A DNA stretch of 64,000 bases. It comes from Toxoplasma gondii ME49. Its lineage: Eukaryota; Apicomplexa; Conoidasida; Eucoccidiorida; Sarcocystidae. The stretch is from NCBI RefSeq assembly GCF_000006565.2, contig NC_031476.1:1264458-1328457 (forward strand), read 5' to 3'. Below the pieces are notes generated by a model. The model searched no databases, had not been told where the DNA came from, and worked only from the letters and a program-made list of their open reading frames with translations. Positions 36,351 to 46,641 of the stretch are shown here, in pieces (position 1 is the stretch's first letter; every line of letters begins with the position of its first letter). The translations under genes were made by a program, and so were the position numbers.

Positions 36351-38300
36351 TGTTGTTGAGCACTGCACGGAAAGACCGCTGCATGGTTTCCTGGGGATGC
36401 TGTGTTCCTATCGTGACCGTCACCATTCAATTTTCTGCGGAGGCAAGACTTTGGGATGCACAGCGGGACAAAATCCACACTGTAACCTGACAGTGGCCAA
36501 GGCTGATCGATCCACAGAAGCTAGTCGATAACAAAAAGAGACATCGCCGCGTTCCGGTTTTTTCAGATGACATCAGATCCGAGGTTGAACGCGCTACGGC
36601 TGTTTACACGTTAGCCTTTCGGACCCTGCGACGAACAACGTGTCATCGCTGAAAAGGCTCCGCTAACTGGCAAGCGAATACAGTACAAGACATGGTACCG
36701 ATCCAGCCTGTGAGGCGTTTGCATGGCCTGGCACGGTGTCGGTCAGTGACGAAGAACGTACGCGACTCTCTAATCATTGTCTGCCCTGTTACCTCGCCCA
36801 AAATATGCAACTGGCTGCTTCTGCGGCATCGGCGAACAGGATGTCCTCGTGCAAATTGGTGTCAAACGGGCGGAGTGAAACTGCCAAGCTAGTTATGTGG
36901 TCTGCGTGAAACCTAGGTAGATCGGTAATCTAAAGACGGCACAGCACGCCCCCCCATCAGAAAGGCCCAACACTTCACCCTGGCCGTTTCTGATGCGTGG
37001 CTGTGGCGCGTTATATTCATGACTTCGTTCCTTGCAACCGCCTGCCAAAAACACCACCCTGACTAACGCAGACCTCCAAAAGGGTCCGACAATGCGTAGA
37101 TCGGGGCGACGAATCTATTCCCCGGTGCCGTATCGAAAGCGGAAGTACCCTTTGTAACGAATAGCCGCGTCTCTTACTCCCTGCCCAAATAGTTTTAGGC
37201 GGTCGTTTCTTTGAACGAGATATGCCACGTAAAGACAACGAAACGGTGTGTGCGGGGTCGCAGCTCAATTTTGTCGGGATACCCACAACTGCAGAGAACA
37301 GTGGGTTTCGGCAGATTTGGAGGACGTGGATGGTGACTCGGATGAGGTGTTCAGCCATGACGAACGAGACCAATTCACACAAGTCTGAAACCCGCGGATT
37401 TTCGGCAGACAAGAACAATCGCGCGGACCCAGGGAAGGGCACTCCGCGACCACAGTGCCCACTTTCGAGCCAGGGATTTAAAAATCTTCGGAACCTCTGG
37501 GTTGCTGTCTTAGAACTGACGTAAGAAACTACAGTTTGGGCAATCAGCAGATCCAGACCGGTCTCTTTGTGGAAGCGAAAGCGATTCGCTCGCCGGTAGT
37601 TGCAGCGTATGTGTCCTTATCTCTTCCTGTTGTGGCGACGACCGAGGCAACACAGTGGTGCAGCATATTAATGTCTTCGAGAAATACTCTTTGTGATGAA
37701 AAGACGAGCCTCGACTCCAGTGGTACACGACTCCTGCGATATGTCACTTTCTATGCTCGAGTTTGCCGGCTGCTGAGGTGCGGAACGCACCCAGGAACTA
37801 ACTCCCCATTACACATGCCCCGAGAGGCCCCAGTCACTACTTTCGAGATGTTGCTTAGGCCGAGCTGGCGAAGCAGCGCTGGTGCCTAAGCTGTATTTCT
37901 ATCGAACATTGGCTTTTCATTTTCTCTACGCTGTTTCACGTGGATTGCGGCACCGCGTAGCGCCGCAGTTCCCCGATCTTCTCGACCTTCTCATGATGAC
38001 CATGCGCGGGCAAAAAGCTAACGTGACCAGCACCGCCCCGACCAGAGACCGCCGGGGCCCGACCTTCTGCGAACCGTCACCACTATCCATGTCGCCTTCT
38101 TTGCGCGGTGGTCGCTTCATTTTGAATGCATGTGCTTTTCAGACTTCTTCGCCTTCTGATGGACCTGAAATGGTTAGAAAGACGGCAACAACGAATCCCA
38201 ATGAGGTGTGATTTGCTGCCTCGACCGGGCAACCGCGCGGCAGCCACTGAGGAAGGCCTGAAGAGGCCGAGCAACTACTTTCTGTTGCGAATGTTTTAAC
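36351..38300. other. Gene-poor spacer upstream of the secreted-protein gene
   Basis: No coding region could be supported here. Short frames exist on both strands (for example + 37536-37889 and - 37017-37442) but none has a domain or clear coding bias. The last few hundred bases are the likely promoter and 5'UTR of the gene beginning at 38301. Confidence 0.5.
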
Positions 38301-39791
38301 ATGCGGCTGCCAACACGACACGCGAAACAAAATGGGTCTGGTCCACCAGTTTCTCGCCTCCTATTCGGCTGGCGTTGCTTGTTAATGTCGTCAAAAGCCT
38401 GCTTCGTCGCCCTCGCGGTCGTGTGTGCGCTCAGTGCCGTTGCTGAAGAGGCGCCCCCTCGCCGAATTGTTCCTCCGACGGAGACGACGGAGAACACTCA
38501 ACTTGAATCAGATCGTTTGCCTTCGACTTGGAAAGGTTTTCGCGGGCAGCCCGACTTTTCTCTGCCACCCTCAGCCACTGAGACCCTTCGAACCTCCAGC
38601 AGGTTTCGGCACCGACACCGTGCCGTTCGTGACACCGATGGAAATTCTCCTGACGGGGTCCCCCGCGATGAAGCTGACAAAGATCAATTTTCCATGTTTG
38701 TGGAGGCCAGCGATGCCACTCAGAACTCCCGCAAGAAGAGTCTGAGTGGCAGGCGATCTCGCGACGGGACTCCGCGCGCACTGCACTCGCCGTGGTTCCC
38801 CGTGAATCGCCCAGAGTTGAATCGGCAGACAGTGCCTCAAAACGACGAAGCCGTGCGGCACACAGCGTCCCAGCGACAGACCCTCCTCTGGTCGGCGGCG
38901 GAGGCAGGCCTCCAGAAAAGGTCTGCAAGCGTGACCGACAAGATCCCGCCGCTTGCGATGAATCTTCTCCAGCCGGCAGAGGCACTTGGGGTCGAGCAGT
39001 CCCAAGTGGGGAGTCGTCCTGGTGTGGCTGAAGCAGCTGCACCAAAGGGTGAGACGGGAGAAGCGAGTTTCTTCCCTCCGTCGGATACAACAGAAGCGGC
39101 TATGGAATCGCAGAACCATGGTGCCGGTGCAGCGCGCTGGGTCTCAGAACCGAACTTTTCGCCACGGGCGTCTCGACGAAGCAGCCTCTGGTCGAGTAGC
39201 GACCCTCGGCAGACGGTCGGCGCCGTGCTCGTTAGTCTGGCTCTCTTTGCCGTTGTCGCGCGCGCCGTTCGAAAACGTCAGGAAGAGGCTTTGCAGGCAA
39301 AAAGCGGTGGGGCACCCAGTCAAGGCGTGCAGGGACTGAAAAGACAGTTTTTCGCCGTCCTCGCCGAGACAGCAGGAATTGTCCATAGGGTAGTGGGAAG
39401 CGGCGGAAAGGGAGCGGCGACGGCGTCGAAGAAAGGGCCTCCAGCGGGAACCGAGCAGAGAGCAGGAGACGCCGACACAGAACTTCTTGTGCATATGCTA
39501 CAGAACCCAAAGCAACTGCTCATTCTCGTGTTCGTTTTTCTGTCGTCCATGCTATTTCCGTTCGAAACTCGCTTTGCTGTTGTCATGGGCGCCGCCAGCA
39601 GAGGTCTCAAGTACCGCCTCAACCGCGTGACGGGGGATGCTGTGTCCGACCTAACCAAGTCGGCGTTGCTGTTCCTTTCAGGCACGGATGTGAGGCTGAT
39701 TTGCGCCTCGCAACTTATCGCGATTGTGTTGAGACGCTGTTTCCTTCGAGCTGCCCTCTTTCAGCCTGACAATGTGCTGCAGCCAGACTAA
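38301..39791 (+). CDS. Secreted single-exon protein with two membrane spans, dense-granule-like candidate
   Basis: An uninterrupted frame of 496 residues, single exon. A signal-peptide-like segment (SSKACFVALAVVCALSAVAEE) begins at the second Met, residue 29 (ATG at 38385), so the functional start may be 38385 although the first ATG has the better -3 A. The mature region to about residue 300 is hydrophilic, Ser/Arg/Pro-rich and probably disordered. Two hydrophobic spans follow, near 305-324 (TVGAVLVSLALFAVV) and near 406-424 (LLILVFVFLSSMLF), separated by a Gly/Lys/Ala-rich loop, and a short amphipathic C-terminal part ends at a TAA stop. This layout is typical of coccidian dense-granule or parasitophorous-vacuole membrane proteins. 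No enzymatic motif is seen and I do not recognise the protein. It lies next to the kinase-like remnant in an otherwise empty region. Confidence 0.7.
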   Translation: MRLPTRHAKQNGSGPPVSRLLFGWRCLLMSSKACFVALAVVCALSAVAEEAPPRRIVPPTETTENTQLESDRLPSTWKGFRGQPDFSLPPSATETLRTSSRFRHRHRAVRDTDGNSPDGVPRDEADKDQFSMFVEASDATQNSRKKSLSGRRSRDGTPRALHSPWFPVNRPELNRQTVPQNDEAVRHTASQRQTLLWSAAEAGLQKRSASVTDKIPPLAMNLLQPAEALGVEQSQVGSRPGVAEAAAPKGETGEASFFPPSDTTEAAMESQNHGAGAARWVSEPNFSPRASRRSSLWSSSDPRQTVGAVLVSLALFAVVARAVRKRQEEALQAKSGGAPSQGVQGLKRQFFAVLAETAGIVHRVVGSGGKGAATASKKGPPAGTEQRAGDADTELLVHMLQNPKQLLILVFVFLSSMLFPFETRFAVVMGAASRGLKYRLNRVTGDAVSDLTKSALLFLSGTDVRLICASQLIAIVLRRCFLRAALFQPDNVLQPD

Positions 39792-42121
39792 CGGACAAGA
39801 CGCACCCACAGCGGGTGACAGAGGCGGTGGCCGTCGCAGCCGACAGTCACACCAAAAGAGGAGAAACGCCAGACATATCCACTTTCAGTCGAGCTTGTGG
39901 CTTCTCTGTTTTGATCATTTCGTGACTTTTGGCGGATGGAGGCGAAATACTGTAGGGCAGCGCGGCGGAGGTTCTCGTGGCGAGAATCGGCCCGCGCGTC
40001 TCAGTAGACACACGTTCAAGTTCGGCGCCAGAGCGCTACAAACACCGCGTTGCTCCTCCGGCAATCATGCTCCAAACACGGTATGTGAAAGCTCGATATC
40101 AACTGACCGCCCGCTGCGGGGCGGTAGAAAGCGAGCCTTTGTTTTCACAGAACATACTGAGACTCAGGGGGCCCGATGTGGGGCTGGGAAAAGTCTCGTT
40201 TTCAGAACACAATCACACACTGGACAGGTCAAGCCTCAGCAGTGCGTCATGAACAAGGGAACCGCCTGCTTCGCGCTGGAAGCCGAGTTTTCGTCGACCG
40301 TGAGCACTCCCGCGTCGGTCAACATGGCTTTACCGGCTTCTCTTTCGTGTTCTCGCCGGTGGCTTTCTTTTCCGACAAAAAACTAGTATGTTTTGTTTCC
40401 GAACTCGGCGAGGCACGTTCAGAGGCATTCTGAGGCTGGACGGTGTGTGCAGGACTGTCATTGTTCTGTTTCTCGTGGAAAAAGGGGAGAGGTAGATCGT
40501 GGAAACTGGGGAGGTAGAGCCCATGTTTCGCCGCACCCAAAACAGACTTCCCAAAATTCTTGAGACAGGTTACCCTACAATGACAACGCGATTTTCAATC
40601 GCGCTTTTACCCGAGAGCGATAAGCTCCGGTCAACGTGTTTGACTCTAGATTTTTCTTCGCGATCTTGGAGCAACTGCTTCCACAGCGGCCTATAGAGTA
40701 CTCTCCACACGTACCATGCGTGAAACGCGTTCAGCCAGTTCCTGAAGACGTGTCAGGCCAACAAGAATCCGATTCGTCCGCCCTGACATGAATTTTCCTC
40801 GTAGGACTTCCTAGATTGTTGAACTGCACTATCAGTGGAACTTTGGAATGGAAGGCATGGCCTAAAAAGACCATTCGGTAATTCAGAAACAGAATGCCAC
40901 GTGGATCACGAATCACCTGGCTTCGACAGAATGTGGATAGCAGTTCGTAGACGGGTTTCGAGACTGTGATGCCGTAGGCTATCTAAGCCCTACACTTTGA
41001 GGTGTCGGATGCAGAGTTCGTGGGGGTGGTGGTGTCTAGCAATTTTTCGGAACTTGGCGGTAAGGTTTTTTCAGGTTGTAGAGAGAACTGCTTCTAAGCT
41101 AACCTTCTGCACCCCGAGGAAAGCAATCAGAAAAACTGAAAGACACTGTGCAGTTCTCCGTCTCTTTCAAGACGTTTTTCTGGGACTTCTTCGTGGCACA
41201 TGTAGAACTACGGTTCTTTGTTGGCTTTGAATGTCACCGTGACCAGCAACCGAGGAATCCTCGTTATCTCAGGTCGAAGAAACTGACGGAAGAGCACCTG
41301 GAATATCGAAGACGACTCTCTTTGTGAGGTGCAGATAACCGAGTTCTCTGTGACTGTGTACACCACCACCCACTACTGGACTGTTCAAGACAGCTGCGTG
41401 CGGGAAAGGCCCTGTCAAAGCTGCTCGTTTCCCCCTCTGTCGAGCGTTATTCAGCGTTCCGCTTCATGCTGTCTTTCGTGTAAGTCCAAAGTTCCTTGGT
41501 TTTTGTTTCGACTGCATTCGAGGTACACAGAGACAAGTACCGTTCCACGTTGAAATGCCACCCCACAGTGCATCCGACAGGTGACTTTGGCGCCTCCTCT
41601 CAAGAAACCGTGACACAGACAGAAGAACCTCAGCGATCCTGTAGAAACCAAGAAAACAGAGATGCTGTTTGACTGAAGGAAACGTCTGAAAGCCATCCCA
41701 GCACGAACGTACACTGACCATCCCCGCGCATCTGAGAAGTCTTTTTCTCGCACCCTGTGCTGCAGCCGTTGCACTGAAGGGGGGACTGTGCAGGAAGAGG
41801 ATCACAAAAGTAGGAATTCTGGAAGACAATCGAAAGTCGAGGTTCGCGTGTGACGAAACAGAGAAACGGACAAACGTCGTGAAACCCTCGTCCTGTCCGT
41901 AATCTTGCAACGACAGTGAGGAATGGCGACACTGCGGGAACGAGAGTTGAAACGCGGACGAGAGACGGTGAGCGACATGGAAGAAACATCCCGACAGGGC
42001 TTTCGAAACGGCAAGCAGAGGACCACCGCGAGGAACTGACAGCGGAGCGACACGACAGCTTGAAACAAAGACAGAGGGCGGAACAAGAGAAAAAAGAACT
42101 GGCGACGATGCGAAACACGAG
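39792..42121. other. Spacer between the secreted-protein gene and GET3
   Basis: This 2.3-kb region should contain the two convergent 3'UTRs. A hydrophobic - strand open frame at 41464-42246 overlaps the last GET3 exon in another frame and looks like chance. No other gene or repeat was seen. Confidence 0.5.
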
Positions 42122-45100
42122 CTAAGGACTGGAAGGCGCCGGAGGAAGAATCGGAAGAGGACGGCAGCTGGAAAGAAGGTCGCCGAAGCGCAGAAGACGC
42201 TCGATTCCTCGTACCTCTTCCGGCTGCTGCGGAATGGGCACTGCATGCGTACACATCAGAACGACTGGAAAATGAGCCAAGCCTGAGCCGCGAAGAAAAC
42301 CTAGATAAGGAGGAAGGAACGTCGAAGAAGAAAGAACCGCTCTTCTACCACGGAAGACTGCCACACACAACCCTGTGGATCTATCAAAGCTCGCGGAAAC
42401 GCTCGCATGCAGTCAGAGATATTTCGAACTAAACGAGAACACTTACCGACATGGAAATCAAAGCTGTACAAATCCTGGATTTGTTGAAGATATCTCGACT
42501 GCATCGCCCTTCTTGAGTGATACGACTTCTCCAGAGCCAGCAGCTGCCCACATGCGAAAAACATAAATGCATGCATGTGAACATCCGCGCCTGCGGCTTG
42601 TGCATGCAAACCAGAACAAAAATACAGTCTCGAGACACAAATACATGCATACATATATATACACATATATACACATATATACACATATATATAGATATAT
42701 TGATCTAACCTGTTTATATACAGATAAAGGTGCAAATACGGTTGCGAATTAGTCTCCACACAAACATGACACCATGACTCCAGATGTAACTGCCCTTCTG
42801 GAGGACCAAGACGTCTGCGAGAGAAAGCCGCCGGCGTTTTCGTGGATGCAACGCACGCAACCGACGCTTTCTCTCCTTCTCTCTCTGTGGGGATTGCGAA
42901 CGAGAGACCTCCAGATGCCGCTCGTTTCTTCTTCAGACTTAGAGACAGAAGAGAGTGGACTCACGCGAATCTGCATGCGGCGAATGAGCTGCCTCAGTCG
43001 CGCGTTCTCCTCTTGTGCAGTTTCCTTTTCTCCGCGAGCAGCGGGAGGCGCCAGGAGCTCCTCCAGAGGCGCTGGCGTCTCGGCGTCCGCTGAGGCGAGC
43101 AGCGAGGCGGGAGGCCGACAGCCTTCATCTTGGACGCCTCCTGAAGAAAGCGAGTCACGAGAGAAGGAACAGAATTCGAGAGACAACGAAACGACAACCA
43201 AGACCCCAGGGAGACCAAGAGCCGACAGCGGCATCTTCCACGCAAATGACCTGCAGCGAACGACCGCGCAAGGCGACATGCGTCAATGCATCCTTGACAG
43301 AAAACGTATAAACCTCTTTAAAAAGAAGACCCAGCACCCACAGGCTTCTTCCTCTTGACATGCCCGTCGTCTCAGAGACGCACGAGTCCAAACCTTATGC
43401 AGAGACAGACCGACCCATAGACACAAAACATACAGAACTACTGTGTCTGTATCTATATATCTATCTACCGGAAGCGTTTCTCCCTGAATATGTAGAATCC
43501 TCTTGCTCCGCTTCACGCTTGGGTCCGAGTCTCGGATTGGGAACGTTTTGCGTCTTACCAACTGGAAAGAGTACTTGATTCACCACAATGTTGCTGCAGT
43601 CGATCTTCTGCTTCGCCAGTTCCTGGACGAGGCGCTCTGTCTCGTATACGCTCAGAAACTCCGGAATGCAGACGCAGACGAAAGTCGTGTGAGCCTGTGC
43701 AGACACAAGGACTTAGAGAAATGTTTGAATCGAGAGGACAGCAGGAAGAACAGCAAGGCAGAGAGGCTCAGTGGACTTCTCGAGAAGTTCGAAACTGAGA
43801 AGAGAGGAGGGCGGAGAGAAGACCAAGACACAACGAAACAGTGGAGCACATAAGGAACCGAGGGGATACAGAACTCGTCGAGCATGAACAGTGCGTTTCT
43901 CTGATCTTGCCGACAAAGATCCAAACCAGGGATCCACAGCGTCGACGCGCGCAAGAGAGAACTCTTATGAATTCTTTATAACTACTCTTATTTTTGGAGA
44001 TGTCTATCCCTGACGAGCAGAGGGATCGGATTCTTGTCGGCCTGCTATCTGAGTAAAAGAAACTGGAAAGTCGCTTTTCTACGCATGTCTCTCGAGAGCG
44101 ACGGATTCGGTGTGGAGCTTCGCAACTCGAGGCTTCGAGGAAAGACAGCGAAAACAACAGATGTCGGTGGCGAGAGGAGAATCTTTTTTCAGCAGAAATA
44201 ACAGAACGGATTGTCGAAAAAACTCTCTTCCCCATAGTCGACACCTACCGGATCTTGAAAGGCTTCACGCACAGAGGTCGTGACGGCCTTCAGATTCTCA
44301 ATCTTCGCCGCAAACTGGAAACAAAGAACACAACAAGGAGGAACAAGTGAGAGGGAGAAAAGAAAGACGCAGACCGGAACACGAGGAGAAAGAGAAGAGA
44401 CAGAAGAAGAGAGAAAGACAGGAAACAGAAGTTGAAGGAGAAAGAGAAGAGACAAAAGAAGAGACAGAAGAAGAGACAGAAGAAGAAACAGAAGAAGAGA
44501 GAGACAGTGAAGAGAAAGAGAAGAAAAGAGAACCGCGGATAAGACGCACAAGAGGAACGGAGAGACGAACAGTTTGACAAGAACGCAGCAAATGGTTTAC
44601 GAACGCGAGGTCGTCCGTTTTTTTTGAGAGAAGAGGCGAGACTGCGGGCGTTGGTTGGCCGCAGCTGAGGGAGTCCCAGTTGACGCTCACATCTTGTTCC
44701 TGAATTTGTTGGCCGGAGACAGCATTCAACATCTGCAGAGCAGACTGAATTTTGTCTTTGAAAGTCGACAGTTTCTTGAGACCTCTCTCGAGTAAATCCG
44801 GAAAAGCGAGCAGCCGCAACGTATGACCCGTGGGCGCTGTGTCGAACACGATCACACTGTACTTCATGCTCTGTACATTTCTGCAGAGACACCCGAGACA
44901 TACAGACGAGAAAGAACTCGCTGAGGCCGTCGCGGGAGAAAGGAGAGGGGAGACGCGCGCGCGGGGAAGGAACCGTGGGCGCTTTGGAAGGAGAACTCGA
45001 CACCGTTCTAGAGAGAGACTGGAAGGAAGACACACGAGAAGACGCGCGGGAGAGAAAGAACCGACAGGACCACAGTACAGAAACCTGTGCAGACCTCCTT

Positions 45101-45733
45101 CGCGCCTCTACGCCTCCCGGAAAGAGAGAAGCGAACGGAAAGGAAGAGAGACGAGAGGCAAACTCAGCACGAGAAGAGAAAGAAAAAGAAAGAAAGTGAA
45201 AGAAAAAGAAAACCAGAGGAGACAGACCATTCGTGGTGCCTACAGGGGCGGCCGTCACCTCGCGAGGCAAGAAGCGCGCGAACGAACGGACTGAAGAAAT
45301 CTTGTAAAAACTCACAGACTCCCGTCCCCCTCCCCCCGCACATATACACACAGGAAAAGCGTCAGGCCACCGAAAGCAACGTCTGCTGCGTTTCTTACTG
45401 CATCAACTCTGCGAAGGAGAGAGCCTCGTCGATGCCAGGAACAGCCTGGAGCATCTCAGGCAGCAGCGAGGTCAAGCTGAACGAGGCCGCCTCGGCAGAA
45501 GGCAAATTGCTCATCTTAAAATCAAAAGTCTCCTGATAACGGCTGTCGATCTCCTGCATGCAGTCGTTATCAGGAAAACGAAAACACTCCGGACTCTCCA
45601 CATTGCACACCAAGAAGAGATACACGGAAAACGCGTCAACTTCTGACGCAACAAAAACCACACTCGTTTCAAGGGCGTCCATACGCCCCGCATACATGTA
45701 CATACATGCACATACATACATGCATATATATAC

Positions 45734-45767
<34 letters not shown>

Positions 45768-46596
45768 TTAGGGTTTAGGGTATATATATATATGTATATA
45801 CATAGGGCTACGGATGGAGGGACATGCTTACTGATATAAACATATATATATCCGTGTAAATGCGAAAATATGCAGACTGATTTTTTCTGTTGTGGAGGTA
45901 CATGTGAACGTGACTGCATATATACGCACATGCATATGCATACGGTCGGTGCAGAGACGCCTGCTAACTCCACCTCTAGGTCGACATCTTTCGCTCTACA
46001 TGAATCCGCGTACGTTTAACAATATATATGAAGATACCTGCGCGTTTGTAGACGGAGAGTGGCGTGCATCATTACGTCCGGACGACTCACCATGGCGTAC
46101 AAATTGTCAAAGCCATTGACCAGAGTCGGTGTATTGGAGAATTTCTGTGTGAACGCGTCGCTGATGTTGTGCGCAGGGTCCGTTGAAATGATCAAAACCT
46201 AGAGAGAGAAAAGAGATTGCGCAGATCTGTCAGGAACTCTATGTCGCAGATGCACTCGACTGTCGCGCGCTCTTCTCTGATGCACAGCTCTCCTCTCCCC
46301 TGCCTGGTCTTTTCTCCTTTCTTCTCCCTGGCACTCTTGCAGTTCACCTCTGTGTCGCGGCTTCAGTTGTTTGTCGACACACAGACTCTTTTCGCTTCTG
46401 CCTCTCCGCTGTGTCTCTTCTTGCTCTGACGCCTCCCCGTTGTTCTCACAGATTCTCGCGTCTTGGCCAGCTGAGCGGCGACGGCACAGCTCGTTGTAGT
46501 CTTCCCGACGCCACCCTTTCCACCCACAAAAATCCACCGCAGCGAGGGAGTTTCGAAAAGCTCCTTCAAGCTACCTTCCAGTTCCAGGTCCTCCAT
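42122..46596 (-). CDS. GET3: GET3/TRC40 ATPase for tail-anchored protein insertion, lacking the CxxC motif
   Basis: GET3 is the cytosolic dimeric ATPase that carries newly made tail-anchored proteins to the ER. Nine exons in order: 46596-46450, 46198-46091, 45553-45399, 44880-44691, 44314-44249, 43694-43559, 43140-42965, 42543-42447, 42264-42122. All phases agree, giving 405 residues (yeast and human proteins are about 350). The P-loop GKGGVGKTT is at 26-34, switch [13 protein letters not shown] at 54-65, switch [13 protein letters not shown] at 149-159, then [13 protein letters not shown] and [10 protein letters not shown], and the late VVNQVLF and PEEVRG blocks. Between VVNQVLFPV (to 267) and [13 protein letters not shown] (from 340), where other eukaryotic GET3 proteins have the zinc-binding CxxC, there are about 70 residues with one Cys (275), rich in Ala/Pro/Leu then charged helix. 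The ATG chosen (MEDLELEG) is the first in frame. Confidence 0.92.
42648..42725. repeat. TA/TACACA microsatellite in a GET3 intron
   Basis: Interrupted ATATACAC units between GET3 exons 7 and 8. Confidence 0.85.
44340..44530. repeat. Purine-rich tract in a GET3 intron
   Basis: About 190 bp almost entirely A and G on the + strand, with repeated AGAAGAGACAGA-like units, in the intron between GET3 exons 4 and 5. On the transcribed sense strand it is a polypyrimidine tract. Confidence 0.85.
45710..45855. repeat. TA-rich microsatellite in a GET3 intron
   Basis: Two TA tracts in the intron between GET3 exons 2 and 3, interrupted by two telomere-type heptamers at 45767-45780. Confidence 0.85.
45767..45780 (+). 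repeat. Interstitial telomere-type repeat, two TTTAGGG units
   Basis: TTTAGGGTTTAGGG lies inside a TA microsatellite. TTTAGGG is the plant-type telomere heptamer also used at coccidian chromosome ends. Confidence 0.8.
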
Positions 46597-46626
46597 TTTC
46601 TCTTCTCGGAACGAAGGCGATTCGCG

Positions 46627-46641
46627 GCGGCCTATATTCGG
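46627..46641 (+). promoter_or_regulatory. Element resembling the Toxoplasma ribosomal-protein promoter motif TRP-1
   Basis: GCGGCCTATATTCGG matches 13 of 15 positions of the published TRP-1 motif as I recall it (TCGGCTTATATTCGG). It ends 45 bp upstream of the GET3 start codon, in the reverse orientation relative to GET3 transcription. Confidence 0.3.

Noticed and set aside
41464..42246. A 260-codon hydrophobic - strand frame.
   Set aside because: It overlaps the last GET3 exon in a different frame, is Phe/Ser/Leu-rich as expected for the complement of purine-rich sequence, and lacks motifs or a signal for a gene start.
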